Counted from the stretch's first letter, positions 1 through 8,912 are shown. The stretch is DNA of 64,000 bases from Hephaestia caeni (GCF_003550065.1 NZ_QXDC01000002.1:496001-560000); one strand, 5' to 3'. Translations and numbers: made by a program. Notes: a model not told the origin generated them from the letters alone.

Positions 1-1016
1 TCATAGTGCCACGGCGGTAGATCAATAAACTGATCCATCGGGTGTTCGCCAAAGTCGAAATTTAGTGGCGCAACTTCGTGGCCCTTTTCCGCCATATGTC
101 TGGCGAATTTCTCGATATGCTTTTTTTGATAAAGCACTGTCAGCCAGTTATCTATTGTCGGCCCATCATTCTCGACGTTCATTTCGAGCGTATGGATAGC
201 CAATCCACCCGGCGATAAAGTATCGAGCGAATTTTCAATGAAGCGCAACCCGGCATCTATAGACCCAAGATGCTCAAGTGCACAAATCGACCAGCAAAAA
301 TCATAACCTCGAAGATCGCCTGGAATATTATTCATATCCACTGTTCGAATGGAGACAAACTGTTCGAACGTCTCCTTGTCGATCAGGTGCGATTGAAACG
401 GGATTGGCGAAGAACCGAGATGTTGGTTGCTGCTGGCCCAACCGGCAGCCTCCGCGCTGGCGGCTGCCTCATCGCTCGCTGTGACCTGAACACCCTGTGC
501 GGCCAGATAGCTAGGTATCGGTTCCGCGCCGCAGCCAAAGCCGAGTCCGCGCTTCCCGCTCGTCATGTGGCCGTTCTCATAGATCGCTTGGAGAACATAC
601 GTCAGTTCCCAGAGCTTTCGGTGATAGACGATGGCCGTTTTGAGTTGTGCCGCCCAATGGGCAACCCACTGGCTTTCAATGTCGCTTTGCGTCGATGCTT
701 TCGAATCAAGGCCAACGAAGTGAGCTTGCGTTTCGGCGTTAACGGGCAATGCCGCAGCCATTTTCCGGCCTAGATCATAGCCGAACGCCTTCATATTCAG
801 TTCGAGTATGCGGACGTTCTTCACAATATCGTTGAGCGCATTGAGATTCGGCTGAGCATCGTCTGTCACCAGATCAAGCAACCGCTTTAGAATGCGGTTT
901 TTCAGTCTAGATCCCAGCGACACTTCGGAATTCCCTCCATCCAACGGAAGGAACGCACGCGCCCCCTCTATCATAGGGACACGCGAAAAACGAAAATTGG
1001 CAAGCTCCAGGCGCAT
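1..1016 (-). CDS. SAM-dependent methyltransferase, 3' end cut by window
   Basis: Reading the minus strand from ATG at 1016 gives about 338 codons with no stop down to base 1, so the C-terminus lies outside the window. Residues around 150-165 carry a class I methyltransferase motif I (GLGFGCGAEPIPSYL) followed by an acidic residue after the next strand (VTASD). A later segment reads LSPGGLAIHTLEMN, the usual post-motif-III strand. The start is supported by a GGTGG stretch just upstream; an in-frame ATG at 1043 is the alternative. Substrate is unknown; glycan or lipid modification would suit the surface-polysaccharide surroundings, but that is inference. G+C is lower here (42% by hand count over 121-180) than in most of the window, so this may be acquired DNA. 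Confidence 0.8.
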   Translation of the reverse strand, partial: MRLELANFRFSRVPMIEGARAFLPLDGGNSEVSLGSRLKNRILKRLLDLVTDDAQPNLNALNDIVKNVRILELNMKAFGYDLGRKMAAALPVNAETQAHFVGLDSKASTQSDIESQWVAHWAAQLKTAIVYHRKLWELTYVLQAIYENGHMTSGKRGLGFGCGAEPIPSYLAAQGVQVTASDEAAASAEAAGWASSNQHLGSSPIPFQSHLIDKETFEQFVSIRTVDMNNIPGDLRGYDFCWSICALEHLGSIDAGLRFIENSLDTLSPGGLAIHTLEMNVENDGPTIDNWLTVLYQKKHIEKFARHMAEKGHEVAPLNFDFGEHPMDQFIDLPPWHY

Positions 1017-1251
1017 AAAACCACCAAGCCTACATTGTCCCATGCGATCCGTTGGGAGCCGCTTTCGTTGCGTCCAGCAAGACAGTCCGGAAAGCTCTCA
1101 GTCCAGGCTATGTTTTCAGAGACATGGCATTGCCCAAGTTTCGCTGTTGCGCCTCGACCTCGGTCATGGCCGCTTCGGCCACCAGTGCGATTCCGATCGA
1201 CAACCTCTGCCCCTGCAACAGACGAGGTGGGTGGCCGATATTGATTATTTA

Positions 1252-1284
1252 GGATATTACGCTATATCCGTATCCGACATATCC
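1252..1284. promoter_or_regulatory. Inverted and direct repeats upstream of the RES/Xre operon
   Basis: GGATAT (1252-1257) and ATATCC (1264-1269) form a perfect inverted repeat with a six-base spacer. Two more half-sites, TATCC (1271-1275) and ATATCC (1279-1284), follow. The cluster ends 14 bases before the antitoxin ATG at 1299. Antitoxins of this class usually repress their own promoter, so an operator is a reasonable reading; no binding evidence can be seen from sequence. Confidence 0.5.
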
Positions 1285-1298
1285 GATTGGATCGATTC

Positions 1299-1982
1299 AT
1301 GGCAACGATTTATCCCGATGAGCCAGGCGCTGTTGCGTTCGAGACTCTATCCGGCACGGCAGCCGAGGTTCGCAAGAAGCTTCGGTCGGCCGACGACGAT
1401 CAAGTCGTCGCGCTGGCGCTGGAGCATGGAACTCCGAAGCTTCGGCAGGCGCTCGCTCAGGCCGTCACTCTTATCACCCCGCTCATTCTCGCGCGTCTTG
1501 CCCGCCGTGATCAGGAAACGCTCGACAAACTCGTCGACGCGCTCGTTCCGCAAGTTCCGCCTCCACAGCATCTTGTCGCAGAGGCCAGAATGAACGCCGA
1601 GGCACGGACAGAGGTGCTCATGTCGGCCGAGTGGCTAACCGCCGCGCAGCTCTCCGAACTTGCGGGATTCAGTGGCCAGAACGCCAGTGCCCAGCCCAAC
1701 AAGTGGAAGCGCGATGGAAAGATTTTCGCCGTCCGCCAGCAGGGGAATGACTATTATCCTGGATATGCGCTTGACGCCGACGCCAGATACCGTCCGCTGA
1801 AGGGACTCGCGCCCATTCTCAAGCGTTTCGGAAACGATCTCGAGGACTGGGACATCGCTATCTGGTTCGCTTCGGTGAACAGCTTCCTGGGCGGCGTCCG
1901 GCCAATGGATATGCTTAAGAGTGATCCTGATCGCGTGCTGGCAGCCGCTCAAGACGAGATCGACGGCGTCCTGCATGGTTAG
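1299..1982 (+). CDS. Xre/MbcA/ParS-type antitoxin
   Basis: A 227-residue protein directly upstream of, and overlapping, a RES-domain toxin gene. The C-terminal 60 residues (WDIAIWFASVNSFLGG, then MDMLKSDPDRVLAAAQDE) match the toxin-binding domain of the MbcA/ParS/Xre antitoxin family. The middle (LTAAQLSELAGFS, around residues 115-130) resembles a helix-turn-helix. It should bind and silence the RES toxin and repress the operon. ATG at 1299 is preferred over an in-frame TTG at 1287. It is longer than many family members because of an extra helical N-terminus of about 100 residues. It overlaps the toxin start by 8 bases, implying translational coupling. Confidence 0.8.
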   Translation: MATIYPDEPGAVAFETLSGTAAEVRKKLRSADDDQVVALALEHGTPKLRQALAQAVTLITPLILARLARRDQETLDKLVDALVPQVPPPQHLVAEARMNAEARTEVLMSAEWLTAAQLSELAGFSGQNASAQPNKWKRDGKIFAVRQQGNDYYPGYALDADARYRPLKGLAPILKRFGNDLEDWDIAIWFASVNSFLGGVRPMDMLKSDPDRVLAAAQDEIDGVLHG

Positions 1983-2709
1983 GAAAAAGGGCACCATCAC
2001 CCCGACGCCTAGCCCTGCCCCGCTCGCTCCAGCGCCGGTGATTCCAACCGCGGCAAGCACGGGCGTCATCATCCCGACGCCTCCTACCGATCTCGCCAAG
2101 CTCATCTGCACGACCACCTGGCCAAAGACGCGGCTGATCCACCGCATTCATCAGGACCGTTTTCGGGGAGAGGAGTTCAATCCGGGGCCGGATGGTAATG
2201 CGCGCTTCAGCCCCATCTGCGATGCCAAGGGCAATTCGATCCCGACCATCTATGGCGGCGAAACCTTCGACTGCGCGGGGATGGAATCCGTCTTTCATGA
2301 CGTACCCTTCGCGCCCGGGCTCAAGTCTCTCGCGAAGCGCAAGCTCAGGGGGCACCATTATTCCCAAGTGCTCGCGACGACCGATCTGCTACTCGTCGAT
2401 CTCAGCAGCACGGCTTTGCGAAATCTCGGGATCAAGCGCGGTGAGCTGATTGAAACCGAAAAAGACGTCTATCCCCAAACCCGCAAATGGGCAGAGGCGA
2501 TCCACGCGCAATGCCCTGATGTGCAGGGTCTGTGCTGGGTATCGCGCCAGGACGATCGATCGCTGGCCATCATGCTGTTCGGTGACCGGACCGGGACGGC
2601 CCCGCTATCTGCACACGCATCGGCGGTGGATATCGTCAACGACGCAGCGACCTACGCAGACATCATCAAGCTGGCGGAGCGCATTGGCGTCAACATCACT
2701 GGCAAATAG
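1975..2709 (+). CDS. RES-domain toxin
   Basis: A 244-residue protein starting inside the antitoxin stop (ATGGTTAG). A proline-rich leader of about 35 residues precedes the RES domain: RIHQDRFRGEEFNPG, then ARFSPI, then IPTIYGGETFDCAGMES. The conserved Arg, Tyr and Glu positions expected of the family are present. RES toxins studied elsewhere consume NAD+ or ADP-ribosylate a host enzyme and so arrest growth; which applies here is not evident. The order antitoxin-toxin and the short overlap are typical. The proline/threonine-rich N-terminal extension (residues 8-36) is not usual and could be a linker or a start-site artefact. Confidence 0.82.
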   Translation: MVRKKGTITPTPSPAPLAPAPVIPTAASTGVIIPTPPTDLAKLICTTTWPKTRLIHRIHQDRFRGEEFNPGPDGNARFSPICDAKGNSIPTIYGGETFDCAGMESVFHDVPFAPGLKSLAKRKLRGHHYSQVLATTDLLLVDLSSTALRNLGIKRGELIETEKDVYPQTRKWAEAIHAQCPDVQGLCWVSRQDDRSLAIMLFGDRTGTAPLSAHASAVDIVNDAATYADIIKLAERIGVNITGK

Positions 2710-2868
2710 ATCGCTCAGCGATGAGGCTGCCGGCAGCGCCGATACCCCCTCCCCCTCCTCGCGCTACGCTTCCTCAACCAAACCCCTCTGCGAAGAGGCA
2801 AAGCAATCGCTCTAAGACGGTCGGGCGGCACCTCGCGATTGTCGAACCTGCTAATCGTCGCCGTGAGG

Positions 2869-3612
2869 TTATTCGCTGTCGTTCACTTCTCTTAGTATCT
2901 GCCCATCCATTAAGGCTCGGGCGACGAGAGCCGACCGTTTATAAACGCCGTAACGTTGCATAGCGACCGATATGAAATATTTGACCGTGGCTCCACCAAG
3001 ACCAAGGATCTTGCCGATTTCCCAATCGGTCTTGCCGAGCGCGACGAGTGTCGTGCATTCAGCCTCCCGACGGGTGAGCTTGGGGCCAGCATTCCGCCGT
3101 GCGGGCTGATACAGGCGCAGGGCCATGTTGAACCCGAAAGAAGCGATGACATGAAGTGCAGCCAGAAGGTCGGGTGTTGCCTCAACGACCCGGGAGGCTG
3201 CGAAGGTACAGGACGCGCGCGGTTCTCCCGGAACATGCAGAGGCACCGTCACGCCATGCGAAAGACCATGGACCCGCGCCGCTCCGAAGAGCGCCAGTTG
3301 CGGTTCGCGTAGGGAAACTATCGCTGGTATTTCATCCCACGAAAAAGGTCGATCAAGCAGCTCGCTGACTTCGTAGACGGGATCGAACACATAGTGATGA
3401 TTCTCGATGTAGGAGTTTATGAATTCGGCAGGGTAGTTCGTCACCACCAAGGCACGTTCGGCGAGGCGCGGCAGATTCCCGTGCTGAACCAGCGCCACAT
3501 GATCGAAGCCCATTTGCTTCGCACCGCGAGCCAGGCTTTCGCAAAGTGAATCGAATGACGTCGCCTTGAGAATCTGTGAGAGAATGTCGCGCAGGTGAGG
3601 TCCAATAAACAC
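2869..3612 (-). CDS. LuxR-family regulator with autoinducer-binding domain
   Basis: A 247-residue protein with an N-terminal autoinducer-binding domain and a C-terminal LuxR helix-turn-helix (LTRREAECTTLVALGKTDWEIG). GTG at 3612 is chosen because an AAGGAGG ribosome-binding site lies 6 bases upstream and the length then matches the family; longer starts give implausible N-termini. Using TraR numbering, Tyr61, Asp70-Pro71, Trp85 and the Gly near 113 are present (IENHHYVFDPV, PFSW, HGLSHGVTVP). The position usually Trp57 is Phe (AEFINSY). No luxI-type synthase gene is in the window, so it behaves as a LuxR solo here. It faces away from the capsule precursor operon and could control it, but no direct evidence is seen. 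Confidence 0.85.
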   Translation of the reverse strand: MFIGPHLRDILSQILKATSFDSLCESLARGAKQMGFDHVALVQHGNLPRLAERALVVTNYPAEFINSYIENHHYVFDPVYEVSELLDRPFSWDEIPAIVSLREPQLALFGAARVHGLSHGVTVPLHVPGEPRASCTFAASRVVEATPDLLAALHVIASFGFNMALRLYQPARRNAGPKLTRREAECTTLVALGKTDWEIGKILGLGGATVKYFISVAMQRYGVYKRSALVARALMDGQILREVNDSE

Positions 3613-4128
3613 AGGATTCCTCCTTGCTGGAACGGGACTCCTCAATCCGGCCGCGCGCGTGAATCCAAAGCCGGGGTCGCTCGTCCATGGCCAATGCCAT
3701 GGTATGCGGCCCAGGCGGTCGCGAACCACACTGACACACAGGCGTCCTTGCCTTTACGCACGGAACGGGAGTCACATTTCTGCAAACAAATGATGCAACC
3801 ATACCTCGTTAGACACTTTGAGCCGGTCATTCTGGCAATGGCCGTAGAAACTTTTTGCTGCCAATTGAGTCCGTTCTCGCGGAATCCTCGTGCCCACGCC
3901 CGGCAATCGCAGCAATATCGGCCTATTTTCCTTCAGGAACGGCCTCGCGAGATGATTGCAGGCCACTGGTCTCACCAGGGGAATGAAGCCGCCTCGTCGT
4001 GAATTGCGAAATGTCGCTGAAGGCACTTTCGAAGACGGCGGCCGTCCAAAACTGCGGAAAGCCGTAATTGTTGGCTTGCAGCCCCCCGGATAGGCGTGAA
4101 CGGCAAAGTTGCCGAAGGAACAGCATCC
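3613..4128. other. Intergenic region between luxR-type gene and kdsD
   Basis: About 515 bases between divergently oriented genes. It must hold the promoters for both, but no clear -35/-10 pair or lux-box palindrome was recognised. Bases around 3826-3860 (CGGTCATTCTGGCAATGGCC) resemble bases 8873-8909 (CGGTCATTCCAACAATAACC) after manale1 hanpin kdsD stops elsewhere, suggesting a diverged dispersed repeat. Nothing protein-coding is supported. Confidence 0.35.
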
Positions 4129-5133
4129 ATGTCTGATTGCACGTCGTTCCCCAGCCTAGCCTACTCTTCAGGCCCGGAACGGCTCGTGGCGCTGGGCCGA
4201 AACGTCATCGCAACGGAGGCGGAAGCGCTCTGGGCCTTGGGAAACGAGCTCGACCAGTCCTTCGGCCACGCCATCGCGACACTTCAGCAGACCAAGGGAC
4301 GTATCTGTGTCTGCGGGCTTGGTAAATCCGGCCATATCGCGCGAAAGATCGCTGCGACGCTTTCCGCCACCGGCTCCCCAGCGATCTTCCTCCACGCAAG
4401 CGAGGCGGTGCATGGCGACCTGGGCGCATTGCACGAAGCCGATACGCTTCTGATCCTTTCCAATTCCGGCAGCACTCGCGAATTGGGTACGATCCTCTTG
4501 CGCGCGGATCATATGAATATTCCGATTGTTGCGATTACGTCGGCCCGCGGTTCGCGCCTTGCCGAAGCGGCCGAGACTTGCCTGTTTCTCCCCAACAAGG
4601 CGGAGGCTTGTCCTCACCAGAGCTCTCCGACGACATCCACAACGATGATGCTCGCTCTGGGTGATGCACTCGCGATTACTCTGATGCGGTTGAAGGGCGT
4701 TACAGCCGCAACGTTGCATAGCTTTCATCCCGGAGGCCGGCTTGGTCTCGACCTTGTGACGGTAGAAAGCTTTATGCATCGGGGAGAGCAATTGCCCATC
4801 GTGGCAACCGACGTTTGCATGCAGACCGTCGTCGCCACAATGAACGAAGGTGGTTTTGGCGTCGCCGCAGTTGTCGATGAAAAAGGACATCTTGAGGGCG
4901 TCATTACCGACGGAGATCTCAGGCGGCATGCTCATTCGCTCCGAGGAGCAGTCGCACGCGATGTCATGACACGTAATCCCCATGTGCTTTTCGGAGGCAT
5001 GCTAGCGCGAGACGCGCTGGAGATGCTCTCAGACGCCCGCATCACGTCACTGTTAGTGATGGATGCCGAGGATGAGCGGCGGATTATCGGTCTCGTTCAC
5101 ATCCATGATCTGCTCCGTCTCGAGATCGGTTGA
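4129..5133 (+). CDS. kpsF: Arabinose-5-phosphate isomerase (KdsD/KpsF)
   Basis: A 334-residue enzyme interconverting ribulose-5-phosphate and arabinose-5-phosphate, the first step of Kdo synthesis in the cytosol. The SIS sugar-isomerase domain occupies residues 30-200 (CGLGKSGHIARKIAAT; HASEAVHGDLGAL; ILSNSGSTRE). Two CBS domains follow (VVDEKGHLEGVITDGDLRR, and a second with VMTRNP). The length equals the family norm. ATG at 4129 has GAAGGAA 8 bases upstream; GTG at 4096 is the alternative. It begins a tight rightward operon with kdsB and kdsA. Because it sits in a capsule locus, it is probably the capsule-linked KpsF paralogue rather than the LPS housekeeping KdsD, though it could be the only copy. 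Confidence 0.92.
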   Translation: MSDCTSFPSLAYSSGPERLVALGRNVIATEAEALWALGNELDQSFGHAIATLQQTKGRICVCGLGKSGHIARKIAATLSATGSPAIFLHASEAVHGDLGALHEADTLLILSNSGSTRELGTILLRADHMNIPIVAITSARGSRLAEAAETCLFLPNKAEACPHQSSPTTSTTMMLALGDALAITLMRLKGVTAATLHSFHPGGRLGLDLVTVESFMHRGEQLPIVATDVCMQTVVATMNEGGFGVAAVVDEKGHLEGVITDGDLRRHAHSLRGAVARDVMTRNPHVLFGGMLARDALEMLSDARITSLLVMDAEDERRIIGLVHIHDLLRLEIG

Positions 5134-5134
5134 T

Positions 5135-5923
5135 ATGCGCGTTACCATCGTCATCCCTGCCCGCTATGAATCCTCGCGGTTTCCGGGAAAGCCGTTTGCG
5201 CAGCTTAAGGGAGCCTCTGGGACTGAACGATCGCTGTTGGAGCGCACTGTCAATGCTGCCTTGGCCGTCTGCCCTACAATTGAGGTCGTTGTAGCAACCG
5301 ACGACTCCCGGATTGCGGACGCTGCCCGCTCAGCTGGAGCCCGTTCAACCATCACGTCCTCTCTGTGTTTGAATGGCACTGAGCGCTGCGCTGCAGCGAT
5401 TGAGGATGGTGCCGTTGACGCCGACGTCATCGTCAACCTGCAGGGAGATGCGCCCCTCACGCCACCTAGCGCCATCGCTGCCCTCATTTCAGAAATGAGC
5501 ACTGACCCCACTGTCATGGTCGCCACCGCCATGACGCGATGTGGCTCTGACACGGTGACCCGGCTGCGCGCAGACGAAGCAGCAGGCCGCATTGGCGGCA
5601 CGACCGTCGTCACGGATGGGGCTGGAGATGCGTTATACTTCTCCAAGCGGCTGCTGCCTTATGGCGGCGGTAGCGTTGAATGTCCGATTTTTCTCCACCT
5701 TGGCCTGTATGCCTATCGCCGCCGTGCGCTCTTACACTATGCAGCCCTGCCCCCCGCTCCGCTCGAAGCAGCCGAGGGACTGGAGCAACTTCGTTTTCTG
5801 GATGAACGCATCCCGATGCGAATGGTAGAGATCAGCGAGCCAGCTGGTGGTCTCTGGGAGGTCAACAACCCCGGCGACATTTACATCGTCGAGCAGGCTC
5901 TCGCGTTGCGTGGTATCGCGTGA
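5135..5923 (+). CDS. kdsB: CMP-Kdo synthetase (KdsB/KpsU)
   Basis: A 262-residue cytidylyltransferase that activates Kdo with CTP to CMP-Kdo, the donor for KpsC and KpsS. The N-terminal nucleotide-binding motif IPARYESSRFPGKPF, the central NLQGDAPL and the C-terminal LEAAEGLEQLRFLD are classic KdsB signatures. ATG at 5135 starts one base after the kpsF stop codon, so the genes are almost certainly co-transcribed. Compared with the housekeeping enzyme the sequence is a little divergent (for example NGTERCAAAIE in place of SGTDR), in keeping with a capsule-linked copy. Confidence 0.92.
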   Translation: MRVTIVIPARYESSRFPGKPFAQLKGASGTERSLLERTVNAALAVCPTIEVVVATDDSRIADAARSAGARSTITSSLCLNGTERCAAAIEDGAVDADVIVNLQGDAPLTPPSAIAALISEMSTDPTVMVATAMTRCGSDTVTRLRADEAAGRIGGTTVVTDGAGDALYFSKRLLPYGGGSVECPIFLHLGLYAYRRRALLHYAALPPAPLEAAEGLEQLRFLDERIPMRMVEISEPAGGLWEVNNPGDIYIVEQALALRGIA

Positions 5924-5936
5924 TGGGGTTGGCCAA

Positions 5937-6800
5937 ATGTCGTCCATGATGTTTCGCGACAGGCAGATTGGGCAGGAAAGCCCCCTCTTCCTGATCGCCG
6001 GCCCTTGTGTGCTGGAGTCCCTGGAATTGTCGTTGCGTGTCGCGGAGCGGTTATCGCAGATCGCTTTCCGGCATGACATCCTGATCATCTTCAAGGGCTC
6101 GTTCGACAAGGCAAATCGGACTTCACTGACATCCTATCGAGGTCCAGGACTTGATGACGGCCTCGAAATTCTCCGCTTGGTCGCCGAGAAGACGGGATTG
6201 CCCGTTCTGACGGATGTTCACGATCCCGCTCAGGTCAAGTCAGTGGCTGAGGTCGTCGATATACTGCAGACGCCCGCGCTACTTGCGCGCCAGAGCGACC
6301 TGATCGACGCGGTTGCGCGCTCAGGCCGGGTCGTCAATCTCAAAAAAGGGCAGTTCATGGCCCCCGGAGATATGGCGCACGTGCTCGATAAAGCGCGATC
6401 TGCGGCCGTTGCAGCCGGCCAGGATCCGAACTCGTTTCTCCTCTGCGAACGTGGCGCCAGCTTCGGCTACAACAATCTGGTCACCGATCTGCGGAGCCTT
6501 TCCGTCATGGGTGACACGGGCGCACCAGTCGTGTTCGACGCCAGTCATAGCGTGCAAGCACCCGGGAGCCTTGGGAACCGATCGGGCGGTGAGCGCCGAT
6601 ATGTGCCGCTGCTGTGTCGGGGGGCGGTGGCGGCAGGCGTCGCGGGCCTATTCATTGAGACGCATCCCGATCCGACCAAGGCGCTGTCGGACGGCCCGAA
6701 CTCCTGGCCACTCGATCTTCTCGATCCGTTGGTAGAGCAGCTCGTGGGTCTCGACCGTTTCGTCAAAGGCAGCCTTGCGGCCTATCCATCAGCACATTGA
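5937..6800 (+). CDS. kdsA: Kdo-8-phosphate synthase (KdsA)
   Basis: A 287-residue aldolase condensing phosphoenolpyruvate with arabinose-5-phosphate to Kdo-8-phosphate. Signatures visible in order: FLIAGPCVLES (residues 16-26), IFKGSFDKANR, VLTDVHDP, VVNLKKGQFMAP, LLCERGASFGYNNLV, VVFDASHSVQ and FIETHPDP. The Asn in KKGQ context and absence of the metal-binding Cys near the N-terminus could not be resolved by eye, so metal dependence is left open. ATG at 5937 lies 13 bases after the kdsB stop; an in-frame ATG at 5946 is possible. Third gene of the precursor operon; the Kdo-8-P phosphatase is not in the window. Confidence 0.93.
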   Translation: MSSMMFRDRQIGQESPLFLIAGPCVLESLELSLRVAERLSQIAFRHDILIIFKGSFDKANRTSLTSYRGPGLDDGLEILRLVAEKTGLPVLTDVHDPAQVKSVAEVVDILQTPALLARQSDLIDAVARSGRVVNLKKGQFMAPGDMAHVLDKARSAAVAAGQDPNSFLLCERGASFGYNNLVTDLRSLSVMGDTGAPVVFDASHSVQAPGSLGNRSGGERRYVPLLCRGAVAAGVAGLFIETHPDPTKALSDGPNSWPLDLLDPLVEQLVGLDRFVKGSLAAYPSAH

Positions 6801-6876
6801 CAGAAAGAGAAGGTACGAGGTTGCAGAAGGATTGGGTCGAACGCGATCAGCAGCCGCCGAGCGACACGCCAGGCGC

Positions 6877-7950
6877 ATGAACGACATCGTTCCTGTTATC
6901 CTCTCGGGCGGCTCCGGGACGCGCCTCTGGCCCTTGTCGACACACCATAGTCCAAAACAGTTCATTCCTCTGCTGGGAAGCCAGAGCCTGCTGCAGCAGA
7001 CCATCCTTCGCGCACGGCAAACAGGTATCGCGAAGGCGCCAATCCTGGTGACGAATATCGCCCACGTCGCTCAGCTTGAATGCCAACTGAAGGAAGTAGC
7101 TTGTGTGCCTTTCCGGCTCATACTGGAGCCCGAAGGACGCAACACGGCTCCGGCTATCGCCATGGCCTCCCTTGAGGCGCCGACCCCGAAAAGTTTACTC
7201 CTCGTCTTGCCGAGTGACCATATCATCAAAGATGTCGCTGCTTTTGGGGCAGCGATACAGCAAGCCGTGCCGCTGGCCGAGCAAGGGTGGATGGTCACAT
7301 TCGGTATTCAGCCAGACTATCCCGAGACGGGATATCGCTACATCCGCAGCGGAGTAGAGATTTCGCACGGCGTGCATGATGTCGAGGCATTCGTCGAGAA
7401 ACCGGGCGCGACAAGTGCTGCGGCGATGATCGCCGACGGTGGGCATTTCTGGAATGCCGGGATTTTCCTCTTTCGGGCTGACATCATGGTCGAAGCGATA
7501 AGAGCGCACGCTCCAGATGTTCTGGCGGCGGCTGAACAGGCTCTCGCATTGGCGCACCGCAGCAATTTCACTGTAGCACCTGATCCGGCCGCCTTTGGAG
7601 ACGCACCTGCGACCTCGATCGATTATGCGGTGATGGAGAAAGCAACCAAGGTCGCGGTTGTTCCAGTTAGCATTGGTTGGTCGGACCTCGGTAGCTGGGA
7701 CATGCTTCACGCTGTCGGTGAGCGCGATGCCGCTGAGAATATGGTCGACGGCAATGTAACGGTGATCGAAGGTCGCAATTGCCTGTTGAAGACTACAGGC
7801 CCTCTTATCGCAACGATTGGGGTGTCCGACCTAATCGTCGTCGTTACCCCAGATGCAGTGCTTATCGCCCCACGTGGCCGATCGCAGGATGTTCGCCGGC
7901 TAGCCGAAAAGGTTGGAAATCCTTCGGCGCCTGTGGAGTCCAACCGGTAG
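6877..7950 (+). CDS. manC: Mannose-1-phosphate guanylyltransferase
   Basis: A 357-residue nucleotidyltransferase making GDP-mannose from mannose-1-phosphate and GTP. The N-terminus carries ILSGGSGTRLWPLS, with FIPLLGSQSLLQQT after it, then LVLPSDHII, FVEKP and HFWNAGIFLFR; SIGWSDLGSWDML near residue 270 is also typical. It lacks the C-terminal cupin isomerase domain found in bifunctional ManC proteins of about 470 residues; the isomerase is encoded separately by the next gene. ATG at 6877 is the first start that begins at the conserved domain. A phosphomannomutase, needed between the two steps, is not present in this window. Confidence 0.9.
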   Translation: MNDIVPVILSGGSGTRLWPLSTHHSPKQFIPLLGSQSLLQQTILRARQTGIAKAPILVTNIAHVAQLECQLKEVACVPFRLILEPEGRNTAPAIAMASLEAPTPKSLLLVLPSDHIIKDVAAFGAAIQQAVPLAEQGWMVTFGIQPDYPETGYRYIRSGVEISHGVHDVEAFVEKPGATSAAAMIADGGHFWNAGIFLFRADIMVEAIRAHAPDVLAAAEQALALAHRSNFTVAPDPAAFGDAPATSIDYAVMEKATKVAVVPVSIGWSDLGSWDMLHAVGERDAAENMVDGNVTVIEGRNCLLKTTGPLIATIGVSDLIVVVTPDAVLIAPRGRSQDVRRLAEKVGNPSAPVESNR

Positions 7951-7982
7951 GTCGACGACATCGCAAAATTGGAGCCCTTTCG

Positions 7983-8846
7983 ATGTTGCAGCCGAAGTTC
8001 CATGATCGCGGCGGAGCCGGAGGAGACGTCCGGTTCAGGCTCGGCTATGCCGAACTGCTCACGCCCCACTATGTTTCAAAACCTTGGGGTCGGAGACCTC
8101 TCTCGGATGACCCATCGGGTGGGCAACTGATCGGAGAAATAGTCTATCGGGTGCCCGACGTCGGTCTGACGATCAAATGGCTGCAAACGAGCAAGCCCTT
8201 ATCCGTGCAAGTACATCCGCAAGGCGCAGGACGGAAAGATGAGTGGTGGTACGTGGTTGAGACCCAAGCTGAGGCTTACATCGATCTTGGGCTAAAGGAA
8301 CCCTTAGCGCGGACGAAAATCGCCGAGGCAGCTCGAAACGGCAGCCTACCCTCATTGCTCAATCGTATCACTCCGGTCGTGGGTTGTTCCTATTTTATTA
8401 GGGCTGGCACAATCCACGCCCTCGGGCCTGGGCTGACCGTGCTGGAAGTTCAGGGAATGAGCGACGTCACCTATCGCCTGTTCGATTACGGGCGGGATCG
8501 TGCGCTTCATCTTGCAGAGGCGCTCTTCGAGGCGAGAACGGAGACCGGATCGGTTGAGGTCATGCCCGATGGCCTTGCTTCGTTTACGATCACTCGCTTC
8601 GATGTGGAGATCGATAGCCGTGTTACGGTCATCTCTGATCGGGCATGTCTGGCGATCGTGTCAGGCGAAGGGATTGTGGACAATCAAGCGTTTGCCGCGG
8701 ACCAATGCTGGTTCGCGCATGGCCCCATGTCACTGCATGCAAAAAAGCAGACGTGCATTATACTCGTCGAACCGCGAAATGCGTCTCAAACGAGATTAAA
8801 CTTGGCGGGGGCAAGCAAACTGACTCGTCCCAGCAGGTTCGCCTGA
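7983..8846 (+). CDS. manA: Class I mannose-6-phosphate isomerase
   Basis: A 287-residue cupin enzyme interconverting fructose-6-phosphate and mannose-6-phosphate. Visible metal-site and family motifs: VSKPWGRRPL near residue 30, LSVQVHPQ, KDEWWYVVE, IRAGTIHALGPGLTVLEVQ and DVTYRLFDYGR. It is about 100 residues shorter than the E. coli enzyme, like the compact Bacillus-type class I isomerases. It starts 32 bases after manC and together they route fructose-6-phosphate to GDP-mannose. The last 20 residues beyond the cupin core (ASKLTRPSRFA) are non-conserved. Confidence 0.87.
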   Translation: MLQPKFHDRGGAGGDVRFRLGYAELLTPHYVSKPWGRRPLSDDPSGGQLIGEIVYRVPDVGLTIKWLQTSKPLSVQVHPQGAGRKDEWWYVVETQAEAYIDLGLKEPLARTKIAEAARNGSLPSLLNRITPVVGCSYFIRAGTIHALGPGLTVLEVQGMSDVTYRLFDYGRDRALHLAEALFEARTETGSVEVMPDGLASFTITRFDVEIDSRVTVISDRACLAIVSGEGIVDNQAFAADQCWFAHGPMSLHAKKQTCIILVEPRNASQTRLNLAGASKLTRPSRFA

Positions 8847-8912
8847 CTCGGCGTGGCGCGAGCTGGGACATAACGGTCATTCCAACAATAACCGTGAATG
8901 GCTCTTTTCAGT

